Shown here in pieces: positions 6,518-12,059 of a DNA stretch of 12,059 nucleotides. The notes under the pieces were generated by a model, which was given only the letters and a program-made list of their open reading frames with translations, made no database searches and was not told the DNA's origin. Origin of the DNA: Actinomycetes bacterium (GTDB taxonomy: Bacteria > Actinomycetota > Actinomycetes > Actinomycetales > Microbacteriaceae); assembly GCA_023390155.1 (NCBI GenBank), contig JAEWDJ010000512.1:1-12059 (forward strand), given 5' to 3'. How positions within the stretch are numbered: the stretch's first letter is position 1; each line of letters begins with the position of its first letter. Both the position numbers and the translations under genes were made by a program.

Positions 6518-7855
6518 TCAGCGGGCGGTCGGCCAGGAGCGCTCGGGGCTGCCCGTGTAGAGCTGCTGCGGACGGCCGATCTTGGTGGCCGGGTCGAGGT
6601 TCATCTCGCGCCAGTGGGCGATCCAGCCGGGGAGGCGGCCGATCGCGAAGAGCACGGTGAACATCCGCGTCGGGAAGCCCATGGCCTTGTAAATCACGCC
6701 CGTGTAGAAGTCGACGTTCGGGTAGAGCTTCCGGTCGATGAAGTACTGGTCGGCGAGCGCGACCTCCTCGAGCTCCTTCGCGATGTCGAGCAGCGGGTCG
6801 TGCACGCCCAGGGCGGCGAGGACCTCGTCGGCCGACTGCTTCACGAGCTTGGCGCGGGGGTCGAAGTTCTTGTAGACGCGGTGGCCGAAGCCCATGAGCT
6901 TGACGCCCGACTCCTTGTTCTTGACCCGCTCCACGAACTTCTGGACGCTCTCGCCCGAGTCGCGGATGCCGGCGAGCATCTGCAGCACGGCCTCGTTCGC
7001 GCCGCCGTGCAGCGGGCCGTAGAGGGCGTTGATGCCCGCCGAGACCGAGGCGAACAGGTTGGCCTGCGTGGAGCCGACGAGGCGGACGGTCGAGGTCGAC
7101 GCGTTCTGCTCGTGGTCCTCGTGCAGGATGAGGAGGCGCTCGAGCGCCCGCGACAGCACCGGGTTCACCTCGTACGGCTCGGCGAGCGTGCCGAAGTTGA
7201 GCCGCAGGAAGTTGTCGACGAAGCTCAGCGAGTTGTCCGGGTAGAGGAACGCCTGGCCGAGGCTCTTCTTGTGGGCGTAGGCCGCGATGACGGGCAGCTT
7301 CGCGAGGAGGCGGATGGTGGAGAGCTCCACCTGCTCGGGGTCGGAGACGCTGAGCGAGTCCTGGTAGAAGGTCGACAATGCAGACACGGCACTGGAGAGC
7401 ACCGACATCGGGTGCGCGTCGTGCGGGAGCGCGCTGAAGAAGCGGCGCAGATCCTCGTGAAGGAGGGTGTGACGACGGATGCGGTCGTCGAAGTCCGCGA
7501 GCTCGGCCGGCGTCGGGAGCTCGCCGTGGATGAGCAGCCAGGCGACCTCGAGGAACGTCGAGTTCTCGGCGACCTGCTCGATCGGGTACCCGCGGTAGCG
7601 CAGGATGCCCTGGTCACCGTCGATGTACGTGATCGCCGAGCGCGTGGCCGCCGTGTTCACGAAGCCGTAGTCGAGGCTCGTCAGCCCGGTCTGCTTGGTG
7701 AGGCTGGAGAGGTCGATGCTCGAGGCGCCCGACGTGCTCGGCAGGATCGGGAACTCGGCCGTGCCACCCGGGTAGCGGAGCTCGGCGACGGGCGCCTCGC
7801 CCCGGGCGGAGCCGGTCTGCTCCGCCGGTGCCTTCTCGGTGCCGAGTCCAGTCAC
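6518..7855 (-). CDS. gltA: Citrate synthase (type II)
   Basis: It condenses oxaloacetate with acetyl-CoA to citrate, the entry step of the TCA cycle, in the cytoplasm. Numbered from GTG 7855 (445 residues), the catalytic residues are His283 in GPLHGGANE, His325 in GFGHRVYKN and Asp382 in PNVDFYTG. LHEDHEQNASTSTVR (244-258) and SAITYIDGDQGILRYRGYPIEQ are also typical of the bacterial hexameric type. The family core begins near residue 23 (VAELRYPGG), so the first 22 or so residues are an Ala/Gly/Glu-rich extension. I chose GTG 7855 because GGAGG (7860-7864) lies 4 nt upstream; the in-frame ATG at 7885 adds ten residues but has no ribosome site. It is transcribed after dapC on the same strand but has its own predicted promoter. 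The end is convergent with the acylase gene. Confidence 0.96.
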   Translation of the reverse strand: MTGLGTEKAPAEQTGSARGEAPVAELRYPGGTAEFPILPSTSGASSIDLSSLTKQTGLTSLDYGFVNTAATRSAITYIDGDQGILRYRGYPIEQVAENSTFLEVAWLLIHGELPTPAELADFDDRIRRHTLLHEDLRRFFSALPHDAHPMSVLSSAVSALSTFYQDSLSVSDPEQVELSTIRLLAKLPVIAAYAHKKSLGQAFLYPDNSLSFVDNFLRLNFGTLAEPYEVNPVLSRALERLLILHEDHEQNASTSTVRLVGSTQANLFASVSAGINALYGPLHGGANEAVLQMLAGIRDSGESVQKFVERVKNKESGVKLMGFGHRVYKNFDPRAKLVKQSADEVLAALGVHDPLLDIAKELEEVALADQYFIDRKLYPNVDFYTGVIYKAMGFPTRMFTVLFAIGRLPGWIAHWREMNLDPATKIGRPQQLYTGSPERSWPTAR

Positions 7856-7932
7856 AACGCCTCCAGGGTCTTGGGGGTGGGCCATAGCTACGCGCGCCGA
7901 TCGTGGCAGCGCTGCATCATTCGTGCGGGTAC

Positions 7933-7962
7933 AGCCTAACGAACCCGCGGGGCAACTGTCGC
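7933..7962 (-). promoter_or_regulatory. Predicted gltA promoter
   Basis: Minus strand -10 TAGGCT (7933-7938) fits TANNNT, with -35 GCGACA (7957-7962; four of six TTGACA positions) 18 bp upstream. The start would fall near 7926, giving a leader of about 70 nt to GTG 7855. The -35 overlaps the last bases of the hairpin that follows dapC. Prediction only. Confidence 0.48.
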
Positions 7963-7987
7963 ATCGCGCAAAGCACCCGCGATCGCG
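7960..7987 (-). terminator. Hairpin immediately after the dapC stop
   Basis: Read on the minus strand directly after the TAA (7988-7990), CGCGATCGCG (7987-7978) pairs with CGCGATGCG (7968-7960) across a nine-base loop GGTGCTTTG. This gives nine base pairs with one bulged G. It is a strong GC-rich stem placed where a terminator belongs, but the following bases (ACAGTTGCCC) lack a U run. It may attenuate readthrough into gltA. The left arm is also a self-complementary 10-mer. Confidence 0.45.
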
Positions 7988-9106
7988 TTAGAGGGTGTCT
8001 CCAAAGCCGCGCAGGCGCTCCGCGGCGGCGGCGACGCGCTCGTCGGTCGCGGTGAGCGACAGCCGCACGTGCTCGGGGTAGACGTCACCGTAGAAGTGCC
8101 CGGGGCCGGCAAGGATGCCGAGGTCGGCGAGCCGACCGATGCTCTCCCAGGCGTCGCGGCCCTCCGTCGCCCACAGGTAGAGCCCCGCCTCGCTGTGGTC
8201 GACGCGGAAGCCGGCCGCCTCGAGCGCCGGCTTCAGCAGGTCGCGCCGGGCGCGGTACCGAGCGCGCTGCTCCGCGACGTGCTCGTCGTCGCCGAGGGCG
8301 GCGACCATCGCGGCCTGCAGCGGGGAGGGCAGCATGAGGCCGGCGTGCTTGCGGACGTTGGTCAGCCTCCCGACCACCGTGCGGCAGCCGGCCACGAACG
8401 CGGCGCGGTAGCCCGCGAGGTTCGACTGCTTGCTCAGCGAGTACACGGCGAGGATGTTGTGGCGGTTGTCGCCGATGACCCGCGGGTCGAGGACACTGGG
8501 GACGCGCTCGGCGTCCCAGGGGGCCTCCCAGCCGAGCTCGGCGTAGCACTCGTCGCTGGCGAGGTACGCGCCCAGCTCTCTGGCGCGTTCGACCGCCGCA
8601 CGCAGCTCCTCCACCGACAGCACGCGGCCGTCGGGGTTGCCCGGGCTGTTCAGCCACACGAGCCGGGTGTTCTCCGGCCACTCGGCCGGGTCGTCGCTCG
8701 CCAGGGCCTCCGCCCCGGCCATCGCCGCGCCGATCGCGTAGGTCGGGTAGGCGGCGCGGGGGTGCACGACCACGTCGCCCTCCCCCAGCCCGAGGAAGAA
8801 CGGCAGGAACGCGACCAGCTCCTTCGACCCGATCGTCGGAAGCACGTTCTCCACGGTCAGGCCCGTCACCCCGCGGCGGCGGGCGAACCACTCCACGATC
8901 GCCTCGCGCAGGGCGGGCGTGCCGACGGTCTGCGGGTACGCGTGCGCGTCGGTGGCCTCCGCCAGGGCGCGCCGGATCAGCTCGGGCGTCTCGTCCACCG
9001 GGGAGCCGATGGAGAGGTCGACGAGCCCGTCCGCGTGCTCGCGGGCGCGCGCCGCGTACGGCGCCATGAGATCCCAGGGGTAGTCCGGGAGCTCCTGCAG
9101 CGCCAC
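7988..9106 (-). CDS. dapC: N-succinyldiaminopimelate aminotransferase
   Basis: A PLP enzyme of fold type I that makes N-succinyl-LL-diaminopimelate from the 6-keto compound with glutamate as donor, in the lysine and peptidoglycan DAP pathway; cytoplasmic. It has 372 residues from GTG 9106. Seen: NSPGNPDG (153-160), with Asp where many class I aminotransferases have Thr; SDECYAE (184-190), containing the cofactor-ring Asp and Tyr; the Schiff-base Lys226 in YSLSKQSNLAGYR; and Arg234. The open frame extends upstream to 9313, but that part overlaps fdxA in another frame and looks nothing like an aminotransferase. GTG 9106 begins 2 nt after the fdxA stop, indicating translational coupling, with CAGGG about 9 nt upstream. 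The fdxA-dapC pair is common in actinobacteria, which supports this over a generic class I aminotransferase. Confidence 0.91.
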   Translation of the reverse strand: MALQELPDYPWDLMAPYAARAREHADGLVDLSIGSPVDETPELIRRALAEATDAHAYPQTVGTPALREAIVEWFARRRGVTGLTVENVLPTIGSKELVAFLPFFLGLGEGDVVVHPRAAYPTYAIGAAMAGAEALASDDPAEWPENTRLVWLNSPGNPDGRVLSVEELRAAVERARELGAYLASDECYAELGWEAPWDAERVPSVLDPRVIGDNRHNILAVYSLSKQSNLAGYRAAFVAGCRTVVGRLTNVRKHAGLMLPSPLQAAMVAALGDDEHVAEQRARYRARRDLLKPALEAAGFRVDHSEAGLYLWATEGRDAWESIGRLADLGILAGPGHFYGDVYPEHVRLSLTATDERVAAAAERLRGFGDTL

Positions 9107-9108
9107 CG

Positions 9109-9429
9109 TCAGTGGCCCTGCGGCGGCAGGGCGGCGATGAGCGCGTGGTCCTTGGCGATCACGCCGACCTTCGCGGCGCCGCCCGGCGAGCCGATGTCGT
9201 CGAAGAACTCGACGTTGGCCTTGTAGTAGTCGGCCCACTCCTCGGGGAGGTCGTCCTCGTAGTAGATGGCCTCCACCGGGCAGACGGGCTCGCAGGCACC
9301 GCAGTCGACGCACTCGTCGGGGTGGATGTAGAGCGACCGTTCACCCTCGTAGATGCAGTCGACCGGGCATTCGTCGATGCACGCACGGTCTTTGACGTCG
9401 ACGCACGGGAGGGCGATGACATAGGTCAC
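9109..9429 (-). CDS. fdxA: 7Fe ferredoxin (3Fe-4S and 4Fe-4S)
   Basis: A small cytoplasmic electron carrier of 106 residues, the normal FdxA length. The cysteines fit the Azotobacter FdI pattern: Cys9, Cys17 and Cys50 for the 3Fe-4S cluster and Cys21, Cys40, Cys43 and Cys46 for the 4Fe-4S cluster, with Cys25 free. The C-terminal segment PEEWADYYKANVEFFDDIGSPGGA is characteristic of actinobacterial FdxA. It starts with GTG at 9429; GAAGGGA lies about 11 nt upstream, a long but usable spacing. Possible -10 TAAGCT (9474-9479, minus strand) overlaps the stop of the upstream membrane protein gene, so fdxA may have its own weak promoter as well as readthrough. The redox partner is not evident; cytochromes P450 or oxidoreductases are typical for the family. 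Confidence 0.96.
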   Translation of the reverse strand: MTYVIALPCVDVKDRACIDECPVDCIYEGERSLYIHPDECVDCGACEPVCPVEAIYYEDDLPEEWADYYKANVEFFDDIGSPGGAAKVGVIAKDHALIAALPPQGH

Positions 9430-9476
9430 GGTGGTTCTGGTCCCTTCGCGAGAGCTTCGAGAGCTACCCGACTAGC

Positions 9477-9875
9477 TTATTCCGAAACGCCCGTCGCGGA
9501 TTCCGGCGCCGGCCGCGAGCCGCTGCGGCGCACGTCCGGCCACGCGACCACCACGGCCGCGATGAGCAGCGGCGCGACGAGCCAGATCTGCCCGGCGAGG
9601 GTGTTCGGGATGAGCACCGAGCCGCCGGGGCTCTGCTGCGTGAAGAGCAGGATGGTGCCGATCGCGCCGAGCGCGGCGAGGAGCGCGGGCAGCCGCGTGC
9701 TCGAGAGCAGCCGCAGCCCCACCAGGAGGGCCGTGTAGGCGATCAGCGAGCCGATCAGCCCGATCGGGATGCTCACACCCCAGGTCACGTCGATCTGATG
9801 CGCCACCGTGCCGACCGCCCCGACCAGGATCCCGGCCAGCACGAGCAGGACGGCGTTCAGGATCCGGCTGAGCAT
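9477..9875 (-). CDS. Small four-helix membrane protein, DUF6113-like
   Basis: A 132-residue integral membrane protein of unknown function. Four hydrophobic segments are visible at about 5-25, 33-56, 62-79 and 93-112, with a short polar C-terminal tail (PDVRRSGSRPAPES). No catalytic motif is seen. The family guess, DUF6113, rests on length, helix pattern and position: in many actinobacteria such a gene sits just upstream of fdxA and dapC. It has a 47-nt gap to fdxA and is probably the first gene of a three-gene operon. ATG 9875 is preceded by AGGA about 8 nt upstream, but the same bases form a TAGGAT -10 box, so a leaderless message is equally possible. Confidence 0.78.
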   Translation of the reverse strand: MLSRILNAVLLVLAGILVGAVGTVAHQIDVTWGVSIPIGLIGSLIAYTALLVGLRLLSSTRLPALLAALGAIGTILLFTQQSPGGSVLIPNTLAGQIWLVAPLLIAAVVVAWPDVRRSGSRPAPESATGVSE

Positions 9876-9881
9876 TCTCGC

Positions 9882-9887
9882 ATCCTA
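9882..9887 (-). promoter_or_regulatory. Candidate -10 box for a leaderless DUF6113-like/fdxA/dapC transcript
   Basis: TAGGAT on the minus strand ends six bases before ATG 9875, the spacing expected when transcription starts at the A of the start codon. No recognisable -35 lies 16-18 bp upstream. The alternative reading is that AGGA inside it is a ribosome site. Sequence alone does not decide. Confidence 0.35.
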
Positions 9888-9925
9888 TCTGGACAGATCG
9901 AGACCCCAGGACGTACGCTCGAACG

Positions 9926-9943
9926 GGTAAGGTTAGCCTTACC
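9926..9943. promoter_or_regulatory. DtxR/IdeR-type iron box upstream of efeU
   Basis: GGTAAGGTTAGCCTTACC has perfect seven-base arms (GGTAAGG/CCTTACC) around TTAG. Its core AGGTTAGCCTTACC closely follows the DtxR/IdeR consensus of TTAGGTTAG halves. A TANNNT element TAGCCT (9934-9939) for efeU lies inside it, so an iron-loaded repressor would block the promoter, as known for iron uptake genes in actinobacteria. No good -35 is seen. The site is 30 bp upstream of the efeU start. Confidence 0.83.
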
Positions 9944-9973
9944 AACCCCTCCCCTCTCCCAGCAAGGTCCTCT

Positions 9974-10837
9974 GTGCTCGCGAACTACCTGATCGGCCTC
10001 CGCGAAGGCCTCGAGATGGCGTTGATCGTCACCATCCTCATCGCCTACGTCGTCAAGGTCGGCCGCACGGACGTGCTCTCCAAGCTCTGGATCGGCGTGG
10101 GCATCGCCCTCGTCGTGCCCCTCGGTATCGGCGCGCTGCTGACCTGGGGCCCCTACGGGCTCAGCTTCCAGGCGCAGGAGATCGTGGGCGGCGGGCTCTC
10201 CGTCGTCGCGGTCGGGTTCGTCACCTGGATGATCTTCTGGATGGGCAAGACGGCCCGCTCGATGAAGTCGGTGCTGCACGAGCGCCTCGACTCCGTGCTC
10301 GTCGGCGCCGGGTGGGGCGTCGTCATCCTCGCGATGCTCAGCGTCGGGCGCGAGGGCATCGAGACGGCCCTGTTCGTCTGGGCCACCGTGGACAGCGCCG
10401 GCGGCGGCTGGGAGCCGTTCGTGGGCGCGGTGCTCGGCCTCGCGACCGCCGCGGTCCTCGGCTTCCTGCTCTACCGCGGGATGGTCCGCATCAACCTCGG
10501 CACGTTCTTCGCCTGGACGGGCGCGTTCCTGATCCTGGTGGCCGGCGGCGTGCTCGCCTACGGGATCGGCGACCTGCAGGAGGCCGGCGTGATCCCCGGC
10601 GCCGGCGTCCACGCCTACGACATCAGCGCCGCCATCCCGGCGTCGAGCTGGTACGGCACCGTGCTCGCGGGCGTCATCAACTTCAACCCGTCGCCGACCT
10701 GGCTGCAGGTCGTCGGCTGGGTCGCCTACATCGTCGTCGTCAGCGTCTTCTACGTGCGGCAGCAGCGCGCGTCGCACCGCCGCCCCACCGCGAAGACCGC
10801 CTCGACGAGCGCCGCGAGCACGGCCGTCACCTCCTGA
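9974..10837 (+). CDS. efeU: Iron permease EfeU (FTR1 family)
   Basis: An integral membrane ferric/ferrous iron channel and the permease of the EfeUOB uptake system. It has 287 residues, with seven hydrophobic segments at about 13-28, 37-57, 69-90, 108-125, 148-167, 176-197 and 244-260. Both iron-binding REXXE motifs are present: REGLE (10-14) in the first helix and REGIE (126-130) in the fourth. GDLQEAG (199-205) is another conserved FTR1 element. The C-terminus is a polar Arg/Thr/Ser/Ala tail (262-287). The start is GTG 9974, with AAGG (9964-9967) 6 nt upstream. It is preceded by an iron box and followed 86 nt later by efeO on the same strand, so low-iron induction of the pair is expected. 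Confidence 0.95.
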   Translation: MLANYLIGLREGLEMALIVTILIAYVVKVGRTDVLSKLWIGVGIALVVPLGIGALLTWGPYGLSFQAQEIVGGGLSVVAVGFVTWMIFWMGKTARSMKSVLHERLDSVLVGAGWGVVILAMLSVGREGIETALFVWATVDSAGGGWEPFVGAVLGLATAAVLGFLLYRGMVRINLGTFFAWTGAFLILVAGGVLAYGIGDLQEAGVIPGAGVHAYDISAAIPASSWYGTVLAGVINFNPSPTWLQVVGWVAYIVVVSVFYVRQQRASHRRPTAKTASTSAASTAVTS

Positions 10838-10923
10838 CCCCGCCGGCCCGCCTCCCGAAAGCCCCCGCAGCACCGCACCAGCACCGCATTCCACCGCACC
10901 CGAAGAGAAAGCACAGCACTCCC
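10838..10923 (+). other. C-rich spacer between efeU and efeO with phased CACCGCA repeats
   Basis: This 86-nt spacer has 45 C, 17 G, 20 A and 4 T by my count, a clear C-over-G excess on the transcribed-sense strand. CACCGCA occurs at 10871, 10882 and 10892, about one helical turn apart. It has little scope for a stable hairpin and no strong ribosome site for efeO (only GAGAAAG some 14 nt upstream). C-rich, G-poor unstructured RNA is what Rho prefers, so it may tune the efeU:efeO ratio. That role is a guess. Confidence 0.4.
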
Positions 10924-12059
10924 ATGGCTCGATACCGTCCGCTCGCCGTCCTCGCCGGCGGCATCGCCGGCACCGCCGCCCTCGCCGCGGCCCTCACGGG
11001 CTGCGTGCCGAACACGGCGTCCGCCGAGGCCGAGGCCATCGCGGTCACCCTGAACGACGACAGCTGCACGGTGGCGACGGCGACCGCGCCCGCGGGGCCG
11101 ATCACCTTCCAGGTCACGAACAAGGGCTCCGACGTCAACGAGTTCGAGGTGCTCGCCCAGGACAAGCTCCGCATCGCCGGCGAGAAGGAGAACATCGGCC
11201 CGGGCACCACGGTCAACTACGTCGTGCAGCTCGCCGAGGGCGACTACTTCACCGCGTGCAAGAAGGGCATGGTCGGCAGCCCGACGTCCCTCGCCGCGTT
11301 CTCGGTCACCAAGGGCAGCGGCGAGACCAAGACCGCCAGCGAGAGCAAGCAGGTCGAGCAGGCCGTCACGAACTACACGAGCTACGTGAAGGACCAGGCC
11401 GGCCAGCTCCTGACCGCGACCAAGGCCTTCGCCGCGGCCTACGAGGCCGGCGACGACGACGCGGCGCGCGCCCAGTACCCGGCGGCGCGCATGTTCTACG
11501 AGCGCATCGAGCCGACGGCCGAGCAGTTCGGCGACATCGACCCGGCCCTCGACCTGCGCGAGGCGGACCTCGAGGAGGGCCAGGACTGGACCGGCTGGCA
11601 CCGCATCGAGAAGGACCTCTGGGCCCCGGCCGGCTTCACGGCCTCCGACGCCGCCGCGCGCAAGGTCCTCGGCGACCAGCTCGTCGCGGACACCCAGAAG
11701 CTCTACGACCTCGTCTACGCGAAGGACTTCTCCCTCACGCTCGACCAGATCTCCAACGGCGCCAGCGGCCTGATGGAGGAGGTCTCGCGCAGCAAGATCA
11801 CCGGCGAGGAGGAGACCTTCTCCCACACCGATCTGTGGGACTTCAAAGCGAACGTGGAGGGTGCAGAGGTCGCGTACGGAACCGTCCGTGAGATCCTTCT
11901 CGAGAAGGGCAGCACCGGCAAGAGCACCGCGAAGACGCTCGACACCGAGTTCGCCGCCATCGACAAGCTTCTCGCCCAGTACACCGCGGGCGACGGCTAC
12001 GTCAGCTACACCGAGCTCACCACCGAGCAGGTGAAGGAGCTCTCGGACGAGGTCAACGC
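10924..12059 (+). CDS. efeO: Iron uptake lipoprotein EfeO (cupredoxin plus imelysin-like M75 domain); C-terminus cut by window edge
   Basis: The extracytoplasmic iron-binding partner of EfeU. 378 residues are visible and the frame is open to the edge; family proteins of this type are about 375-410 residues, so little is missing. The signal sequence MARYRPLAVLAGG..ALTGC ends in a lipobox with Cys27 as the lipidation site, as expected where EfeO must be tethered outside a single membrane. An N-terminal cupredoxin domain (about 38-135) holds Cys48 and Cys112 and the conserved segments TFQVTNKGSDVNEFEVL and GEKENIGPG. The C-terminal helical M75/imelysin-like domain contains the HXXE metal motif HRIE (226-229) in GWHRIEKDLW. 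ATG 10924 is chosen because the signal peptide begins there; its ribosome site is weak, so coupling to efeU translation is unlikely across 86 nt. efeB would be expected downstream. Confidence 0.95.
   Translation, partial: MARYRPLAVLAGGIAGTAALAAALTGCVPNTASAEAEAIAVTLNDDSCTVATATAPAGPITFQVTNKGSDVNEFEVLAQDKLRIAGEKENIGPGTTVNYVVQLAEGDYFTACKKGMVGSPTSLAAFSVTKGSGETKTASESKQVEQAVTNYTSYVKDQAGQLLTATKAFAAAYEAGDDDAARAQYPAARMFYERIEPTAEQFGDIDPALDLREADLEEGQDWTGWHRIEKDLWAPAGFTASDAAARKVLGDQLVADTQKLYDLVYAKDFSLTLDQISNGASGLMEEVSRSKITGEEETFSHTDLWDFKANVEGAEVAYGTVREILLEKGSTGKSTAKTLDTEFAAIDKLLAQYTAGDGYVSYTELTTEQVKELSDEVN

Noticed and set aside
4757..7939. 1060-residue plus-strand open frame spanning acylase and gltA
   Set aside because: It overlaps the acylase in another frame and gltA in antisense; Arg-rich with no family signature.
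9107..9313. N-terminal extension of dapC overlapping fdxA
   Set aside because: The 69 extra residues are Arg/Gly-rich and read fdxA in the wrong frame; GTG 9106 next to the fdxA stop is the natural start.
9857..10894. 345-residue minus-strand open frame opposite efeU
   Set aside because: Antisense to a clear FTR1 permease; composition dominated by Gly, Arg, Asp, Glu and Ala with no domain.
10750..11826. 358-residue minus-strand open frame opposite efeO
   Set aside because: Antisense to a lipoprotein with signal peptide, cupredoxin and HXXE motifs; no independent support.
1..12059. CRISPR arrays, tRNA or rRNA genes, insertion sequences, phage or toxin-antitoxin genes
   Set aside because: No regularly spaced repeats, cloverleaf-like sequence, transposase motifs or terminal inverted repeats were seen by eye; faint RNA genes could be missed without a covariance search.

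Overview
The window is GC-rich DNA from an actinobacterium, most likely of the Microbacteriaceae or a close Micrococcales relative. This is inferred from strong G/C third-position bias, frequent GTG starts, a DtxR/IdeR-type iron box, the actinobacterial DUF6113-like/fdxA/dapC gene order, and a methylcrotonyl-CoA carboxylase operon with a divergent TetR gene. No mobile element, CRISPR array, tRNA or rRNA was seen. Genes are packed tightly and no gene-free stretch exceeds about 130 bases.

Left block (1-3745): two minus-strand genes encode the alpha subunit (biotin carboxylase part, cut by the window edge) and beta subunit (carboxyltransferase) of a biotin-dependent acyl-CoA carboxylase. The beta subunit looks like 3-methylcrotonyl-CoA carboxylase, so the operon probably serves leucine breakdown. 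A TetR-family repressor is divergently encoded. Two copies of an 18-bp near-palindrome lie between them, over the predicted carboxylase promoter. This is the clearest regulatory module in the window.

Middle block (3746-7990): a membrane-anchored penicillin-acylase-family Ntn hydrolase on the plus strand, with an unusual Ala/Gly/Asp-rich linker just before its self-cleavage site, converges on citrate synthase (gltA, minus strand). A hairpin after dapC overlaps the predicted gltA promoter.

Right block (7988-12059): a minus-strand operon runs from a small four-helix membrane protein (DUF6113-like) through the 7Fe ferredoxin fdxA to dapC of lysine/peptidoglycan biosynthesis, with a 2-nt fdxA-dapC gap. 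Divergent from it is the iron uptake operon: efeU (FTR1-type permease) and efeO (cupredoxin/imelysin-like lipoprotein, cut by the window edge), preceded by an iron box. efeB may follow outside the window.

Most of this is core metabolism with recognisable families. I did not find a clearly new system. The points most worth checking are the twin TetR operator, the acylase linker, the shared iron-box intergenic region and the C-rich efeU-efeO spacer.
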